This document shows, in pieces, positions 1 through 7,440 of a DNA stretch of 23,858 nt. The stretch is from the NCBI GenBank assembly GCA_017437165.1, contig JAFSBS010000031.1, positions 1-23,858 on the forward strand, written 5' to 3'. The translations under genes were made by a program, and so were the position numbers. Origin of the DNA: Clostridia bacterium (GTDB taxonomy: Bacteria > Bacillota > Clostridia > Oscillospirales > Acutalibacteraceae). The notes beneath the pieces are model-generated. The model saw only the letters and a program-made list of their open reading frames with translations, did no database searches and was not told where the DNA came from. Numbering within the stretch: the first letter of the stretch is position 1; every line of letters begins with the position of its first letter.

Positions 1-17
1 ATTCTGAATTTTTTCAT
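1..17 (-). CDS. 5' end of a divergent minus-strand gene (partial)
   Basis: Read on the minus strand, an ATG at 17-15 opens a frame beginning Met-Lys-Lys-Phe-Arg that leaves the window. It is preceded at normal distance by AAGGTGG, a strong Shine-Dalgarno site (about 26-32), and further upstream by a sigma-A-type promoter with 17-bp spacing at 61-66/38-43. The combination of promoter, ribosome binding site and start makes a real gene start likely. Only five codons are visible, so no function can be given. Confidence 0.6.
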
Positions 18-37
18 AATAACACCACCTTATTAGA

Positions 38-66
38 ATTTTAACAAAAAATAAAACTCTAATCAA
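38..66 (-). promoter_or_regulatory. Sigma-A-type promoter for the minus-strand gene
   Basis: On the minus strand a -35 box TTGATT (plus-strand 61-66) and a -10 box TAAAAT (plus-strand 38-43) are separated by exactly 17 bp. They lie about 20 bases upstream of the Shine-Dalgarno site of the gene that leaves the left edge. With the plus-strand promoter at 82-110 this forms a compact back-to-back promoter pair, so a shared regulator is possible but no operator can be named. Confidence 0.6.
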
Positions 67-81
67 TAGAATTTTAATTTA

Positions 82-110
82 TTGATTATATTATTTTTAT
101 TTGTTATAAT
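82..110 (+). promoter_or_regulatory. Sigma-A-type promoter
   Basis: TTGATT (82-87) and a perfect TATAAT (105-110) are spaced by 17 bp; transcription would start near 117. This is the likely promoter for the histidine phosphatase gene at 364 and possibly the gene at 1055. It overlaps the apparent start of the small ORF at 109, so either that ORF starts further down or one of the two calls is wrong. Confidence 0.6.
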
Positions 111-348
111 GGCTACAGGAACGCAAATAATAAACACAAAAACTACAGGTAGCGGTATTTCAAATTCGTTAAGAGCAGGGCAGATTCTTGCAGACGAAAT
201 TATTAAAAAATCAAATTTTGTAATAACCCTCCTTTCAGCCCTAATGAAAGGGTTAAAGGCAAAAATGTGGGCAATGAAAATACCACAAAAATATGACGAA
301 GAAAAAATTAAATTATGGCAAATGAAAGTCAAAGGGCTTTTTAATTAA
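109..348 (+). CDS. Small uncharacterised ORF, possibly a gene remnant
   Basis: A frame of 79 codons from ATG 109 (88 from TTG 82) runs without a stop to TAA 346-348. The product is not recognised. Its C-terminal half is rich in Lys, Met and Trp and looks helical and basic. In DNA this AT-rich, 80 codons without a stop is unlikely by chance, and the stop is followed at once by the Shine-Dalgarno site of the next gene, as in an operon. Against it: the ATG at 109 lies inside a perfect -10 box and has no ribosome binding site. It may be the 3' remnant of a gene that lost its beginning, or it may use a later start. An inverted repeat CCTTTCA/TGAAAGG sits inside it at 231-251. Confidence 0.35.
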   Translation: MATGTQIINTKTTGSGISNSLRAGQILADEIIKKSNFVITLLSALMKGLKAKMWAMKIPQKYDEEKIKLWQMKVKGLFN

Positions 349-363
349 AAAGGAGCATTTGTT

Positions 364-978
364 ATGGAAAACTATGATTGTTTAAGAATACTTTTTATTC
401 GTCACGCCCAAACTAATTATGATAATTGGGAGGGCAGGGACCCAAGTGACGGTGAACTCACACCATTCGGTGAAGAGCAATGTAATATTTTAGGCGAAAA
501 ATTAAAAAATGAAAAAATAGACGCATTTATTTCGAGTTCTCTTTTAAGAGCGTTTAAAACTTGTGTCGGTGTTTGTAAAGCACAAAAAGGCGAACCTGTA
601 ATTGAAATCTGCCCCGAAATTATAGAGTGTGGCTGTACACCGGGGTATTTTGGTTGCAGTGAGGAGTATCTTAAAAAATATTATAAAAACACAAAAATGC
701 TAAAAAACCTTTTCGGCACTGAAAATTATGAATTTGGTTGCGAGAAAATAGAAGACAATAATTTAAGAGCAAAGAAAATAATTGATTACATAAAAGAGAA
801 TTATAAGTGTGGTCAGACAGTTGCAGTTTTCAGCCACCACGGAATGTTAGAGTATTTAATTCCGACTGCGTTAGGAATTAGAACTCGCGATTTCTTCTTT
901 GCCCTCGATAATATTTCTGTTACAGAGGTTGATATTTGCGAGGATGGAAAAGCGGTGCTAAAAAGCGTGAACGCATAA
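364..978 (+). CDS. Histidine phosphatase family protein (phosphoglycerate-mutase-like)
   Basis: This 204-residue protein belongs to the branch-1 histidine phosphatase superfamily. The signature is near the N-terminus, FIRHAQTN, where Arg13 and His14 supply the phosphate-binding arginine and the histidine that is phosphorylated; this member has RHA where many have RHG. A segment with LTPFGEEQ follows, typical of the family, then a SSxLxRA-type segment, and SHHGML near residue 157 carries the second active-site histidine. Members range from cofactor-dependent phosphoglycerate mutase to phosphatases for sugar phosphates, nucleotides or cobalamin precursors; the substrate cannot be read from the sequence. 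There is no signal peptide, so it is cytoplasmic. The start ATG has AAAAGGAG at good distance. A tandem heptamer repeat follows the stop. Confidence 0.85.
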   Translation: MENYDCLRILFIRHAQTNYDNWEGRDPSDGELTPFGEEQCNILGEKLKNEKIDAFISSSLLRAFKTCVGVCKAQKGEPVIEICPEIIECGCTPGYFGCSEEYLKKYYKNTKMLKNLFGTENYEFGCEKIEDNNLRAKKIIDYIKENYKCGQTVAVFSHHGMLEYLIPTALGIRTRDFFFALDNISVTEVDICEDGKAVLKSVNA

Positions 979-980
979 AA

Positions 981-1008
981 ATGCAGAATGCAGAGTGCAG
1001 AATGCAGA
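981..1008. repeat. Tandem heptamer repeat, ATGCAGA family (4 units)
   Basis: Four consecutive 7-bp units, ATGCAGA, ATGCAGA, GTGCAGA, ATGCAGA, begin two bases after the phosphatase stop codon and fill much of the 76-base gap before the next gene. Only one base differs among the 28. It is one of at least four unrelated 7-bp tandem families in the first 3.6 kb of the window. Confidence 0.85.
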
Positions 1009-1054
1009 ATTATAGATTTTAATGAATTTATATTAAAAAACAAGGGGTGATTAT

Positions 1055-1888
1055 GTGAAATGGTATTATAAAACTCTGATTGCAGTAGTAATTATTTTGT
1101 TTTCTCCGTTAATAATTGTAGGGCTTATTATTTGGGGTGTGTCTGAGTTAATTCATTTACCGGGAAATATAAAAGAATACAAAAATTCTCAATATTTTAA
1201 AGATTTTCAATTGCCATATAAAGCACATAAGCTCGACTCACCCGAATACAGGTTTTACAATAGTATTAAAGAAAGAAATATAGAGGTTGATTACATAAGG
1301 CAAGAAGATACAGAGTATTTTATATATGAAAACACACTCTTTTTGTTTCCTGATTTTTACCAGATTCTCTTTGATGACGAGGATTCAAAATGGGTAGCAG
1401 ATTATGATAGTGATTTTCAACCATTAGAAGAAGCGTGTCAAAAAATAATTGATGAACTACATAATATTCAAAAAGATTATCCAATTAAAATATTAGTTGA
1501 AAGGAAAATGTGTACAGAAACCAATCTTAATAAATTTGAAATTCCTGATTACATTTTCCTTACATGGAGTTACGAAACAGCATTTGAAAATGAAGATTCA
1601 CCTTTAAAGTTAATCGTTCCTGAAACAACAGAGCAGTTATATGATATGATGAAAGAAACGCCTGATATTAAAGGAAAGTTTCATTTGGCAAATAATAAAA
1701 TTATCTGGAATATAAACGAAAAAGAGCAAATTGAAATTGGTGTTGACCCAAGAGATTGCTATATTGGATTAAACAAGAAAGTTGTCGGAAAATTTTATGT
1801 GGGTAAAACACATTACCACCCGACAATATTTAATGTTTATCAGGAAGTTTGTAAAATTGACAAACAGGGTGGATATTATGAGGGTTAA
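1055..1888 (+). CDS. Membrane-anchored protein of unknown function
   Basis: A 277-residue protein that I do not recognise. One strong hydrophobic segment at about residues 7-30, preceded by a short Lys-containing N-terminus, should anchor it in the membrane. The remaining 245 residues are acidic and polar with many aromatic residues, no Cys pairs typical of metal binding, and no motif I can name. GTG at 1055 is chosen as start: it has AAGGGG upstream, while the ATG two bases earlier runs straight into TGA. No promoter is evident in the short gap, so it is probably co-transcribed with the phosphatase gene. It ends inside the first unit of a heptamer repeat tract. Confidence 0.7.
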   Translation: MKWYYKTLIAVVIILFSPLIIVGLIIWGVSELIHLPGNIKEYKNSQYFKDFQLPYKAHKLDSPEYRFYNSIKERNIEVDYIRQEDTEYFIYENTLFLFPDFYQILFDDEDSKWVADYDSDFQPLEEACQKIIDELHNIQKDYPIKILVERKMCTETNLNKFEIPDYIFLTWSYETAFENEDSPLKLIVPETTEQLYDMMKETPDIKGKFHLANNKIIWNINEKEQIEIGVDPRDCYIGLNKKVVGKFYVGKTHYHPTIFNVYQEVCKIDKQGGYYEG

Positions 1889-1955
1889 TTGTTAGGGTTT
1901 AGGTGTTAGAGTAAAGAATACTGATATCTGATTTCTGATCCCTGGTCCCTGAACA
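1884..1955. repeat. Two adjoining heptamer repeat tracts (GTTAGGG-like and CTGATAT-like)
   Basis: Two different degenerate 7-bp tandem arrays lie side by side after the gene ending at 1888. The first reads GTTAATT, GTTAGGG, TTTAGGT, GTTAGAG, TAAAGAA (1884-1918). The second, from 1921, reads CTGATAT, CTGATTT, CTGATCC, CTGGTCC, CTGAACA. The first unit includes the stop codon of the upstream gene. The tract ends about 12 bases before the -35 box at 1967. Confidence 0.75.
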
Positions 1956-1966
1956 GAACAAAACAG

Positions 1967-1995
1967 TTGCAATTTCTATATAAAAATACTATAAT
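1967..1995 (+). promoter_or_regulatory. Sigma-A-type promoter for the secreted hydrolase gene
   Basis: TTGCAA (1967-1972) and a perfect TATAAT (1990-1995) are separated by 17 bp. Transcription would begin near 2002, about 27 bases before ATG 2029. The position just after the heptamer tract and just before the Shine-Dalgarno site supports a promoter for this gene. Confidence 0.7.
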
Positions 1996-2028
1996 AAACC
2001 ATATATTCCCACTTGAAAGGAAAAATTT

Positions 2029-3465
2029 ATGAAAAAAGTAATTTCCGTAATTTTAGCTTTTACATTGCTTTTAGCAATGAGTGTTCCTGCATTTGCAGTA
2101 GACAACAAAAGCGAAAACAACTACAACGGTTTACCTGTAATTATTGTAAGAGGTATTGATTTTGCAGGGCTTACATACCCTGACGGTACAAAGGCTTTAC
2201 AAGTAGATGCAGGTAAGATAATTTCCACACTTATGACCTCAATGTTTATGACCAAAGGTCAGCTTATGAATAGTATTTTTGATGTTGCTAACGAGATTTT
2301 GTCACCACTTGCCTGTGACAAAAGCGGTAACACTATTGAAAATATCTCAATGGTGCAGTACCACGGTTCAATGGCAAATCACCCTGATTTTGTAGCAAAT
2401 CTCCCTGATGGTGGCGAAGAAGGTATTGTAAAAACTGCAGTAGAAAAATATGGTGCAGAAAATACATATTATTTTACTTACGACTGGCGCAAGCAACCGA
2501 AAGATATTGCAACTGAATTAAATTCATTTGTAGAGGATGCAAAAAGAACAACGGGTAAAAATAAAGTGAATATTATTTGTGCTTCTATGGGCGGTATGGT
2601 TACAACTGCTTATATGTATTATTTCGGCACAGAAAATATTAACTCTGAGGTGTATCTTTCAGGCGCACAAAACGGCACTTATGTTTGCGGTGAAGCCTTA
2701 AACGGCAGAATTGTTTTTGACAAGAATGTTCTTGTAGATTTTCTTGACAGAACAACAAACGGTAATTTCTTTTTAAAGCTTCTTTTAGGTGTTTTAGATT
2801 ACGCGGGGGTTCTTAAAAAGATAGTAAATTTTGCAAATGACCTTGTAGCAGATAGCTTTGATGATGCAAATGACAGAGTGCTTCGTGATTGTTTTGGTAC
2901 TCTTTGCGGATTCTGGGCACTTTGTCCTGACGCAGATTTTGAGAGTGGTGTAGAAACTATTTTCGGCGGTCACGAGAGTGAATACCCTGTTCTTTTAGAA
3001 AAAATTGAAGAAACAAAAAAATTCGTTTTCAGTACAGAAGAAACTCTTAAAAATGCAAAAAACAGTGGTGTTAAAATTTCTTTTGTTTCAAACTATAATG
3101 GCACTCTTGTGCCGGTTCATCCAAAAGCAAACAGTAATGGTGATGGTGTTTTAGAAGCAGAGCTTACCTCAAACTTTGCAGTAGTTGCACCATTAAATAA
3201 AACACTTTCAGGAGAACAGATGTCAGCGGCAAACCCAAAATATCTTTCACCAGACGAGGTAATTGACGCAACACCCGCACTTTTCCCTGATAACACATGG
3301 TTTGTAAAAAATGCACCACACGTTGCGGCAGATTATAACACAGAATTCAGTGCATTTACTTTCACACTTTTAGAAAGTGATGTTCAACCGCATATTGATA
3401 TGTTCAGTGAATATCCGCAGTTTATGAGTGCTAATAGTAATCTCGATTTATCACCGCTGGGGTAA
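2029..3465 (+). CDS. Secreted alpha/beta hydrolase, LCAT/lipase-like
   Basis: A 478-residue protein with a clear signal peptide: Lys-Lys at the start, a hydrophobic core to about residue 18 and an Ala-x-Ala-type cleavage region ending in AFA near residue 23. The mature part resembles the lecithin:cholesterol acyltransferase-like group of alpha/beta hydrolases. The segment FTYDWR at about 149-154 is typical of that group, and the nucleophile elbow CASMGG places the catalytic serine at residue 186. Candidate acid and histidine residues lie in the C-terminal third, where APHVAADY is a likely histidine site. The protein probably cleaves a lipid or other ester outside the cell; the substrate is not shown. 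ATG 2029 has GAAAGGA upstream and its own promoter. No cell-wall anchor is seen. The gene looks monocistronic, followed by a large inverted repeat. Confidence 0.8.
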   Translation: MKKVISVILAFTLLLAMSVPAFAVDNKSENNYNGLPVIIVRGIDFAGLTYPDGTKALQVDAGKIISTLMTSMFMTKGQLMNSIFDVANEILSPLACDKSGNTIENISMVQYHGSMANHPDFVANLPDGGEEGIVKTAVEKYGAENTYYFTYDWRKQPKDIATELNSFVEDAKRTTGKNKVNIICASMGGMVTTAYMYYFGTENINSEVYLSGAQNGTYVCGEALNGRIVFDKNVLVDFLDRTTNGNFFLKLLLGVLDYAGVLKKIVNFANDLVADSFDDANDRVLRDCFGTLCGFWALCPDADFESGVETIFGGHESEYPVLLEKIEETKKFVFSTEETLKNAKNSGVKISFVSNYNGTLVPVHPKANSNGDGVLEAELTSNFAVVAPLNKTLSGEQMSAANPKYLSPDEVIDATPALFPDNTWFVKNAPHVAADYNTEFSAFTFTLLESDVQPHIDMFSEYPQFMSANSNLDLSPLG

Positions 3466-3467
3466 AA

Positions 3468-3505
3468 AGTAGCAAGTGTTCAAGTGGCAAGTATGCAAGT
3501 AGTTA
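3468..3505. repeat. Degenerate heptamer/octamer repeat, GCAAGT family (left arm)
   Basis: Just after the hydrolase stop codon, four near-tandem units share the core CAAGT: AGCAAGT, GTTCAAGT, GGCAAGT and ATGCAAGT. Spacing is 7-8 bases. The same motif returns inverted about 80 bases downstream (3582-3617), so the array itself forms the arms of a large inverted repeat. Confidence 0.7.
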
Positions 3506-3630
3506 TACTAATCACTATATCCTATCATTTTTAGTTGGTTTTTATATCAACTTTAAGTGGTAGGATGATTTATATTTAAGATACTTGCCACTTGCATACT
3601 TACACACTTGCAACTTGTAAAAATGATAGG
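3481..3630. repeat. Large nested inverted repeat between transcription units
   Basis: Several arms pair. The 13-base segment at 3481-3493 (CAAGTGGCAAGTA) is the exact reverse complement of 3582-3594. Inside it, 3519-3537 and 3548-3566 pair over about 19 positions with two mismatches (ATCCTATCA with TGGTAGGAT, AGTTG with CAACT). Separately, 3521-3533 (CCTATCATTTTTA) is also the exact reverse complement of 3618-3630. The left inner arm therefore has two possible partners. The structure lies between the hydrolase stop and the promoter at 3660. It may act as a terminator or be a mobile-type intergenic element; no long T run follows the inner hairpin. Confidence 0.75.
3582..3617. repeat. Degenerate heptamer repeat, ACTTGC family (right arm)
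   Basis: Units sharing ACTTGC/ACTTAC occur in near-tandem: ACTTGCC, ACTTGCAT, ACTTACAC, ACTTGCA, ACTTGT. They are the reverse complement of the CAAGT units at 3468-3505 and give the right arm of the large inverted repeat. Confidence 0.7.
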
Positions 3631-3659
3631 GTGTTCTGTTTAGTTACCTCAACATATAG

Positions 3660-3688
3660 TTGAATAATGTATATTGGTATGATATAAT
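3660..3688 (+). promoter_or_regulatory. Sigma-A-type promoter of the glycan operon
   Basis: TTGAAT (3660-3665) and a perfect TATAAT (3683-3688) are spaced by 17 bp. Transcription would start near 3695, about 39 bases before ATG 3734. It is the only promoter seen before the terminator at 8673, so it probably drives the five genes from 3734 to 8630. Confidence 0.7.
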
Positions 3689-3733
3689 ATACAAACATAT
3701 GCTATTTTTTAAAAGTAAAGAGGGTTTGCAACT

Positions 3734-4702
3734 ATGCCGCTTATATCAATAATAATACCTATATATAAAGCCGAACGATATTTAAATATGTGTATAGAGA
3801 GTGTGGTTAATCAGACTTACAAACATATAGAAATAATTCTTGTTGATGATGGTTCTCCCGACTCCTGTCCTACGATTTGTGATGAGTGGTCAAAGAAAGA
3901 TTCGAGAATCATTGTTATTCATAAAAAAAATGGTGGGGTTTCAACTGCAAGAAATGCGGCACTTGATATAGTTAATGGTGAGTATATTACATTTGTTGAT
4001 AGTGATGATACTATAGACGAAAGATTGATAGAGATACTTTACACTAGATTGGTTCAAAATCAAGTTGATTGTTCAGTTTGTAATATGAATATAGTGACTG
4101 AAAGTAGTACCAATGCAAAAAAAACAAGCGAAACCGAGTTGATATTAGACAAAAACGAAATGATAAAAGAAATTTTATCAGATGGTATAACAGCAGGTTT
4201 TGTATGGGGTAAAATGTTTAAAAAAGAATTCATTCAAGGACTACACTTTGAAGAGAATATTCATTTTATGGAAGATCAACTATTTGTAATACAAGTTCTA
4301 TTAAATTGCGAAAATGTAGTGTTTACACCAGAACCACTGTACAATTATTTTCAAAGATGTGATAGTGTAACCCAAAGCGGATTTAACGAAAAGATTTGCA
4401 CTTCAATGTTAGCCATTGATAAAATGAAAAAAATCTTAAAGGATGCTAATAATCTGCTTTTTAACGAGATGCTTTGTGTAAGACAATTGGAGTTTGCTGT
4501 CTTATTACTTCAATATTTTTGTTTCGAAACTGATAGAAAAATTGATTTAGGTAAAAATCTTCAAAAAAAAGTAAGGGAAAACATCACGCTGAAAAGATTG
4601 AAAAAAATCGGTTTGTTTGTTAGAATAGATGCTATATTGATTAGTATAAATTTAAATTTGTTTTTGTTAGAAATGAAACTGAAAAAATTAATTAAGGGTT
4701 AA
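3734..4702 (+). CDS. Glycosyltransferase family 2
   Basis: A 322-residue GT-A-fold glycosyltransferase. The N-terminal 100 residues show the family pattern: SIIIPIY at about 5-11, ESVVNQTY at about 22-29, VDDGS at 37-41, GGVSTARN at about 67-74 and the nucleotide-sugar/metal-binding DSDD at 89-92. The C-terminal part includes WGKMF and a METxED-like acidic segment (FMEDQLF), usual for the catalytic base region of this family. It transfers a sugar from a nucleotide donor to a growing glycan on the cytoplasmic face; donor and acceptor cannot be read off. A basic, hydrophobic C-terminus could touch the membrane. It is the first gene of the operon, with GAGGG upstream of ATG. Confidence 0.9.
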   Translation: MPLISIIIPIYKAERYLNMCIESVVNQTYKHIEIILVDDGSPDSCPTICDEWSKKDSRIIVIHKKNGGVSTARNAALDIVNGEYITFVDSDDTIDERLIEILYTRLVQNQVDCSVCNMNIVTESSTNAKKTSETELILDKNEMIKEILSDGITAGFVWGKMFKKEFIQGLHFEENIHFMEDQLFVIQVLLNCENVVFTPEPLYNYFQRCDSVTQSGFNEKICTSMLAIDKMKKILKDANNLLFNEMLCVRQLEFAVLLLQYFCFETDRKIDLGKNLQKKVRENITLKRLKKIGLFVRIDAILISINLNLFLLEMKLKKLIKG

Positions 4703-4736
4703 AGTGAGTATGCCTTATTGTTTGGAGAGATAATAA

Positions 4737-5897
4737 GTGAAAAAAATAGCAATTATTTCGGAGTTATCTAATAAGACAATGAACTACGGAAATAGACTTC
4801 AAACTTATGCATTAAATAAGTATTTATCATCAAATGATTTTGCTGATGAGGTTCATTCGTTGATTTTAAATTTTGAAAACAGGAAATATATATTGGTTGA
4901 AAAACTAATATATGAACTAAAGATGTTAATAAAACGAATTCTCGGGTTTTTAAGGATAATCAAATCAAAAAAAGTGTCTTTGTCAAGAGAAAACGAAACT
5001 TCAATGTTTGAGAAAAGATTATCTAATAGTCAGCGATTTACTAGAAGAATTACAACGAAAGAGATTGATAGTCTTGAACAAATGCAAAATGAAAACTACG
5101 ATACGGTAGTAGTTGGTTCAGATATTGTTTGGAAACAAGAAAGAGTTGCAGTAGATAGAATGAGATTTTTAGATTTTGAATTAAAAAATCCGTTTAAAAA
5201 AATATCCTATGCGGCATCTTTTGGTGGGGTTTTGATTCCTAAAAATAGTAAAAAATACATCAAAAAATATTTGGATGATTTTCAAGCAATTTCTGTAAGA
5301 GAGAAAGTAAGTGTTGGATTGCTTGAGGGTATAGGTGTGGAAAATGCAGTTCATGTCTGTGACCCTACATTGCTCCTTACAAAAGAAGAATGGTCTGCTG
5401 TTGCTGAACCTGTAAAGGGAATTCAGGAAAAATACATTTTCGTTTATCTGTTAGGTAAAGATATTGAGCACCGAAATTCAATTGAAAAACTTGCAAGTAA
5501 AAACTCTTTGAAAGTAGTTACAATACCACATGCGAATGATAATTATGATGATGTAGATGATAATTTTGGTGATTATAGAGAGATGGATGCAAGTCCCGAA
5601 AACTGGATTTGGCTTATTAAAAATGCAGAATATGTGATTACAGATAGTTTTCACGCAACAGTATTTTCTGTGATTTTTTCAAAGAAATTTCTTGTTGCAA
5701 AGCGATATTGGATACAGGATATCAATGTAAGAATGACAGATTTTCTTGAAACAATAGGCGAGCAAGACAAATTTGTTGATATTTCGTCAGTAGAATCATT
5801 AGATGATTTTGCGTGGAATTATGAAAAAATTTTTAGCATAACAGAGGAATTTATTGTAAATTCTAAAGAGTATATTAAAAAAACATTAACTGAATAA
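4737..5897 (+). CDS. Polysaccharide pyruvyl transferase family protein
   Basis: A 386-residue protein matching the polysaccharide pyruvyl transferase family (PF04230, CsaB/WcaK-like). Family landmarks are the N-terminal NYGNRLQTYAL at about 16-26, VVVGSDIVW near residue 120, ISYAASFG in the middle and the C-terminal ITDSFHATVFS, whose histidine is typical of the family. Known members add ketal-linked pyruvate from phosphoenolpyruvate to sugars of capsules or secondary cell-wall polymers; many in Firmicute glycan clusters are untested. GTG 4737 is the start, with GGAGAG about nine bases upstream. The gap of 34 bases from the GT2 gene supports one operon. Pyruvylation of the glycan made by this cluster is an inference. 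Confidence 0.8.
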   Translation: MKKIAIISELSNKTMNYGNRLQTYALNKYLSSNDFADEVHSLILNFENRKYILVEKLIYELKMLIKRILGFLRIIKSKKVSLSRENETSMFEKRLSNSQRFTRRITTKEIDSLEQMQNENYDTVVVGSDIVWKQERVAVDRMRFLDFELKNPFKKISYAASFGGVLIPKNSKKYIKKYLDDFQAISVREKVSVGLLEGIGVENAVHVCDPTLLLTKEEWSAVAEPVKGIQEKYIFVYLLGKDIEHRNSIEKLASKNSLKVVTIPHANDNYDDVDDNFGDYREMDASPENWIWLIKNAEYVITDSFHATVFSVIFSKKFLVAKRYWIQDINVRMTDFLETIGEQDKFVDISSVESLDDFAWNYEKIFSITEEFIVNSKEYIKKTLTE

Positions 5898-5919
5898 AAT
5901 AGAGGTGTTTTTAAAATTA

Positions 5920-7440
5920 ATGCGAATTGATCAAAGAAAATCGGGGGTAGTTCTTTCTTATTTTTCACAAGTAATACATATATTATCAGGTATTATTTAT
6001 ACACCAATAATGCTTCGTTTGCTTGGTCAAAGTGAATATGGGTTGTACCAGTTAGTGTCTTCGGTTGTGTCTTACCTTAGTCTTTTAAGTCTGGGCTTTG
6101 CAGCATCTTATATGAGATTTTATAGCAGAGCAAAAGCAAAAAATGATGAAAATGAAGTAAGTAAGTTGAACGGAATGTATTTAACCATATTTATTGTAAT
6201 GTCAGTTGTTTGTATATTATGCGGTTTTGTAATGGTTAATAATATATACGCTTTATTCGATTCGGGTTTGACTGAAAATGAATATGGTACAGCAAAAGTT
6301 CTTATGATTCTCATGGTGTTTAATTTAGCATTAACCTTTCCTAACAGCGTTTTTGAAGCAATTACTTCTGCACACGAACGTTTCTTTTTTCAAAAAATGC
6401 TTGATGTGTGTCAAGCGTTGCTGAATCCGTTTTTAACCTTACCACTTTTATTGCTCGGGGGTGGTTCTGTTGGAATGGTTTGTGTTACAACTTTTTTAAC
6501 TATTGCCAAACTATCTGTCAATGTATGGTTCAGCTTGAAAAAAATAAAAATAAAGTTTATATTAAAAAACATAAACTTTGGCTTATTAAAAGAAATGTGG
6601 ATATTTACATTTTATATTTTTCTTAACCAAATAATAGACCAGGTGAACTGGGGTGTTGGTAAATTTTTGCTAGGAAGAATGGTTGGTACTGTTGCTGTAG
6701 CAATTTTCGGTCTTGGGGCACAAATTAACACAATGTACTTGCTGTTTTCTGGTTCTATTTCAAATGTTTTTATTCCAAAAGTTAACCGAATTGTTGCCGT
6801 AACGGATGATAACAACGAATTAACAAATTTATTTATAAAAATCGGACGACTTCAATTTATTGTTTTAACTTTGATTTTATCAGGTTTTGTTTTTTTAGGT
6901 AAGCCATTCATGGTATTATGGGGTGGAATTGAGTACGCTGATTCATATTATGTAGCGTTACTATTGATAATACCTGTTACAATACCTTTGATTCAGAATA
7001 TTGGTATAGAAATTCAACGTGCTAAAAATATGCATAAGGTCCGTTCTATAGTTTATTTCTTTATGGCAATCGGAAATGTAATTGTTAGCATTCCATTGAT
7101 TGAAAGATTTGGAGTTATTGGTTCTGCAATGGGCACATGCCTGTCTCTAATATGTGGTAATATTATTTTTATGAATTTGTATTATCATAAGCGAATTGGT
7201 TTAGATATGATTCGTTTCTGGAAAGAAATAATTAGATTTATACCTGCACTTATAGTGCCGGGTATAATCGGTTTTTGCATAATGAAGTTTGTAAATGTTG
7301 ATGGAATATTTGAAATTACAGTTTTTGCAGGCATTTATACAATTGTTTATTGCATTTCTATGTATTTATTAGGGTGTAATGCAGATGAAAAGAAACTGGT
7401 AGCAGATGTTGTTAATAAAATAAGGAAACACGCTCAGTAG
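5920..7440 (+). CDS. Polysaccharide flippase (Wzx/MATE-like oligosaccharide exporter)
   Basis: A 506-residue, very hydrophobic protein with about 12-14 membrane segments spread over its whole length and short charged loops. This is the pattern of polysaccharide biosynthesis (Wzx, MVF/MOP superfamily) flippases, which move lipid-linked oligosaccharides from the inner to the outer face of the membrane. The N-terminal segment with YTPIMLRLLGQSEYGLYQL is characteristic. ATG 5920 is chosen over GTG 5905 because the GTG overlaps the GAGGTG ribosome binding site; spacing to 5920 is on the long side. It follows the pyruvyl transferase gene closely. Its stop codon lies inside the stem of a strong hairpin (7426-7461). 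No polymerase (Wzy) is seen in the window. Confidence 0.9.
   Translation: MRIDQRKSGVVLSYFSQVIHILSGIIYTPIMLRLLGQSEYGLYQLVSSVVSYLSLLSLGFAASYMRFYSRAKAKNDENEVSKLNGMYLTIFIVMSVVCILCGFVMVNNIYALFDSGLTENEYGTAKVLMILMVFNLALTFPNSVFEAITSAHERFFFQKMLDVCQALLNPFLTLPLLLLGGGSVGMVCVTTFLTIAKLSVNVWFSLKKIKIKFILKNINFGLLKEMWIFTFYIFLNQIIDQVNWGVGKFLLGRMVGTVAVAIFGLGAQINTMYLLFSGSISNVFIPKVNRIVAVTDDNNELTNLFIKIGRLQFIVLTLILSGFVFLGKPFMVLWGGIEYADSYYVALLLIIPVTIPLIQNIGIEIQRAKNMHKVRSIVYFFMAIGNVIVSIPLIERFGVIGSAMGTCLSLICGNIIFMNLYYHKRIGLDMIRFWKEIIRFIPALIVPGIIGFCIMKFVNVDGIFEITVFAGIYTIVYCISMYLLGCNADEKKLVADVVNKIRKHAQ

Noticed and set aside
117..363. The leader before the phosphatase gene as a riboswitch.
   Set aside because: Apart from one small inverted repeat (CCTTTCA/TGAAAGG at 231-251) I see no known riboswitch core or T-box motif, and the region has an open frame throughout.
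981..1955. Heptamer tracts as a possible CRISPR array.
   Set aside because: Units are 7 bases in direct contact, without unique spacers of 25-40 bases and without cas genes.
5905..5919. GTG at 5905 as the flippase start.
   Set aside because: The GTG lies within the GAGGTG that serves as ribosome binding site for ATG 5920, and has no site of its own.
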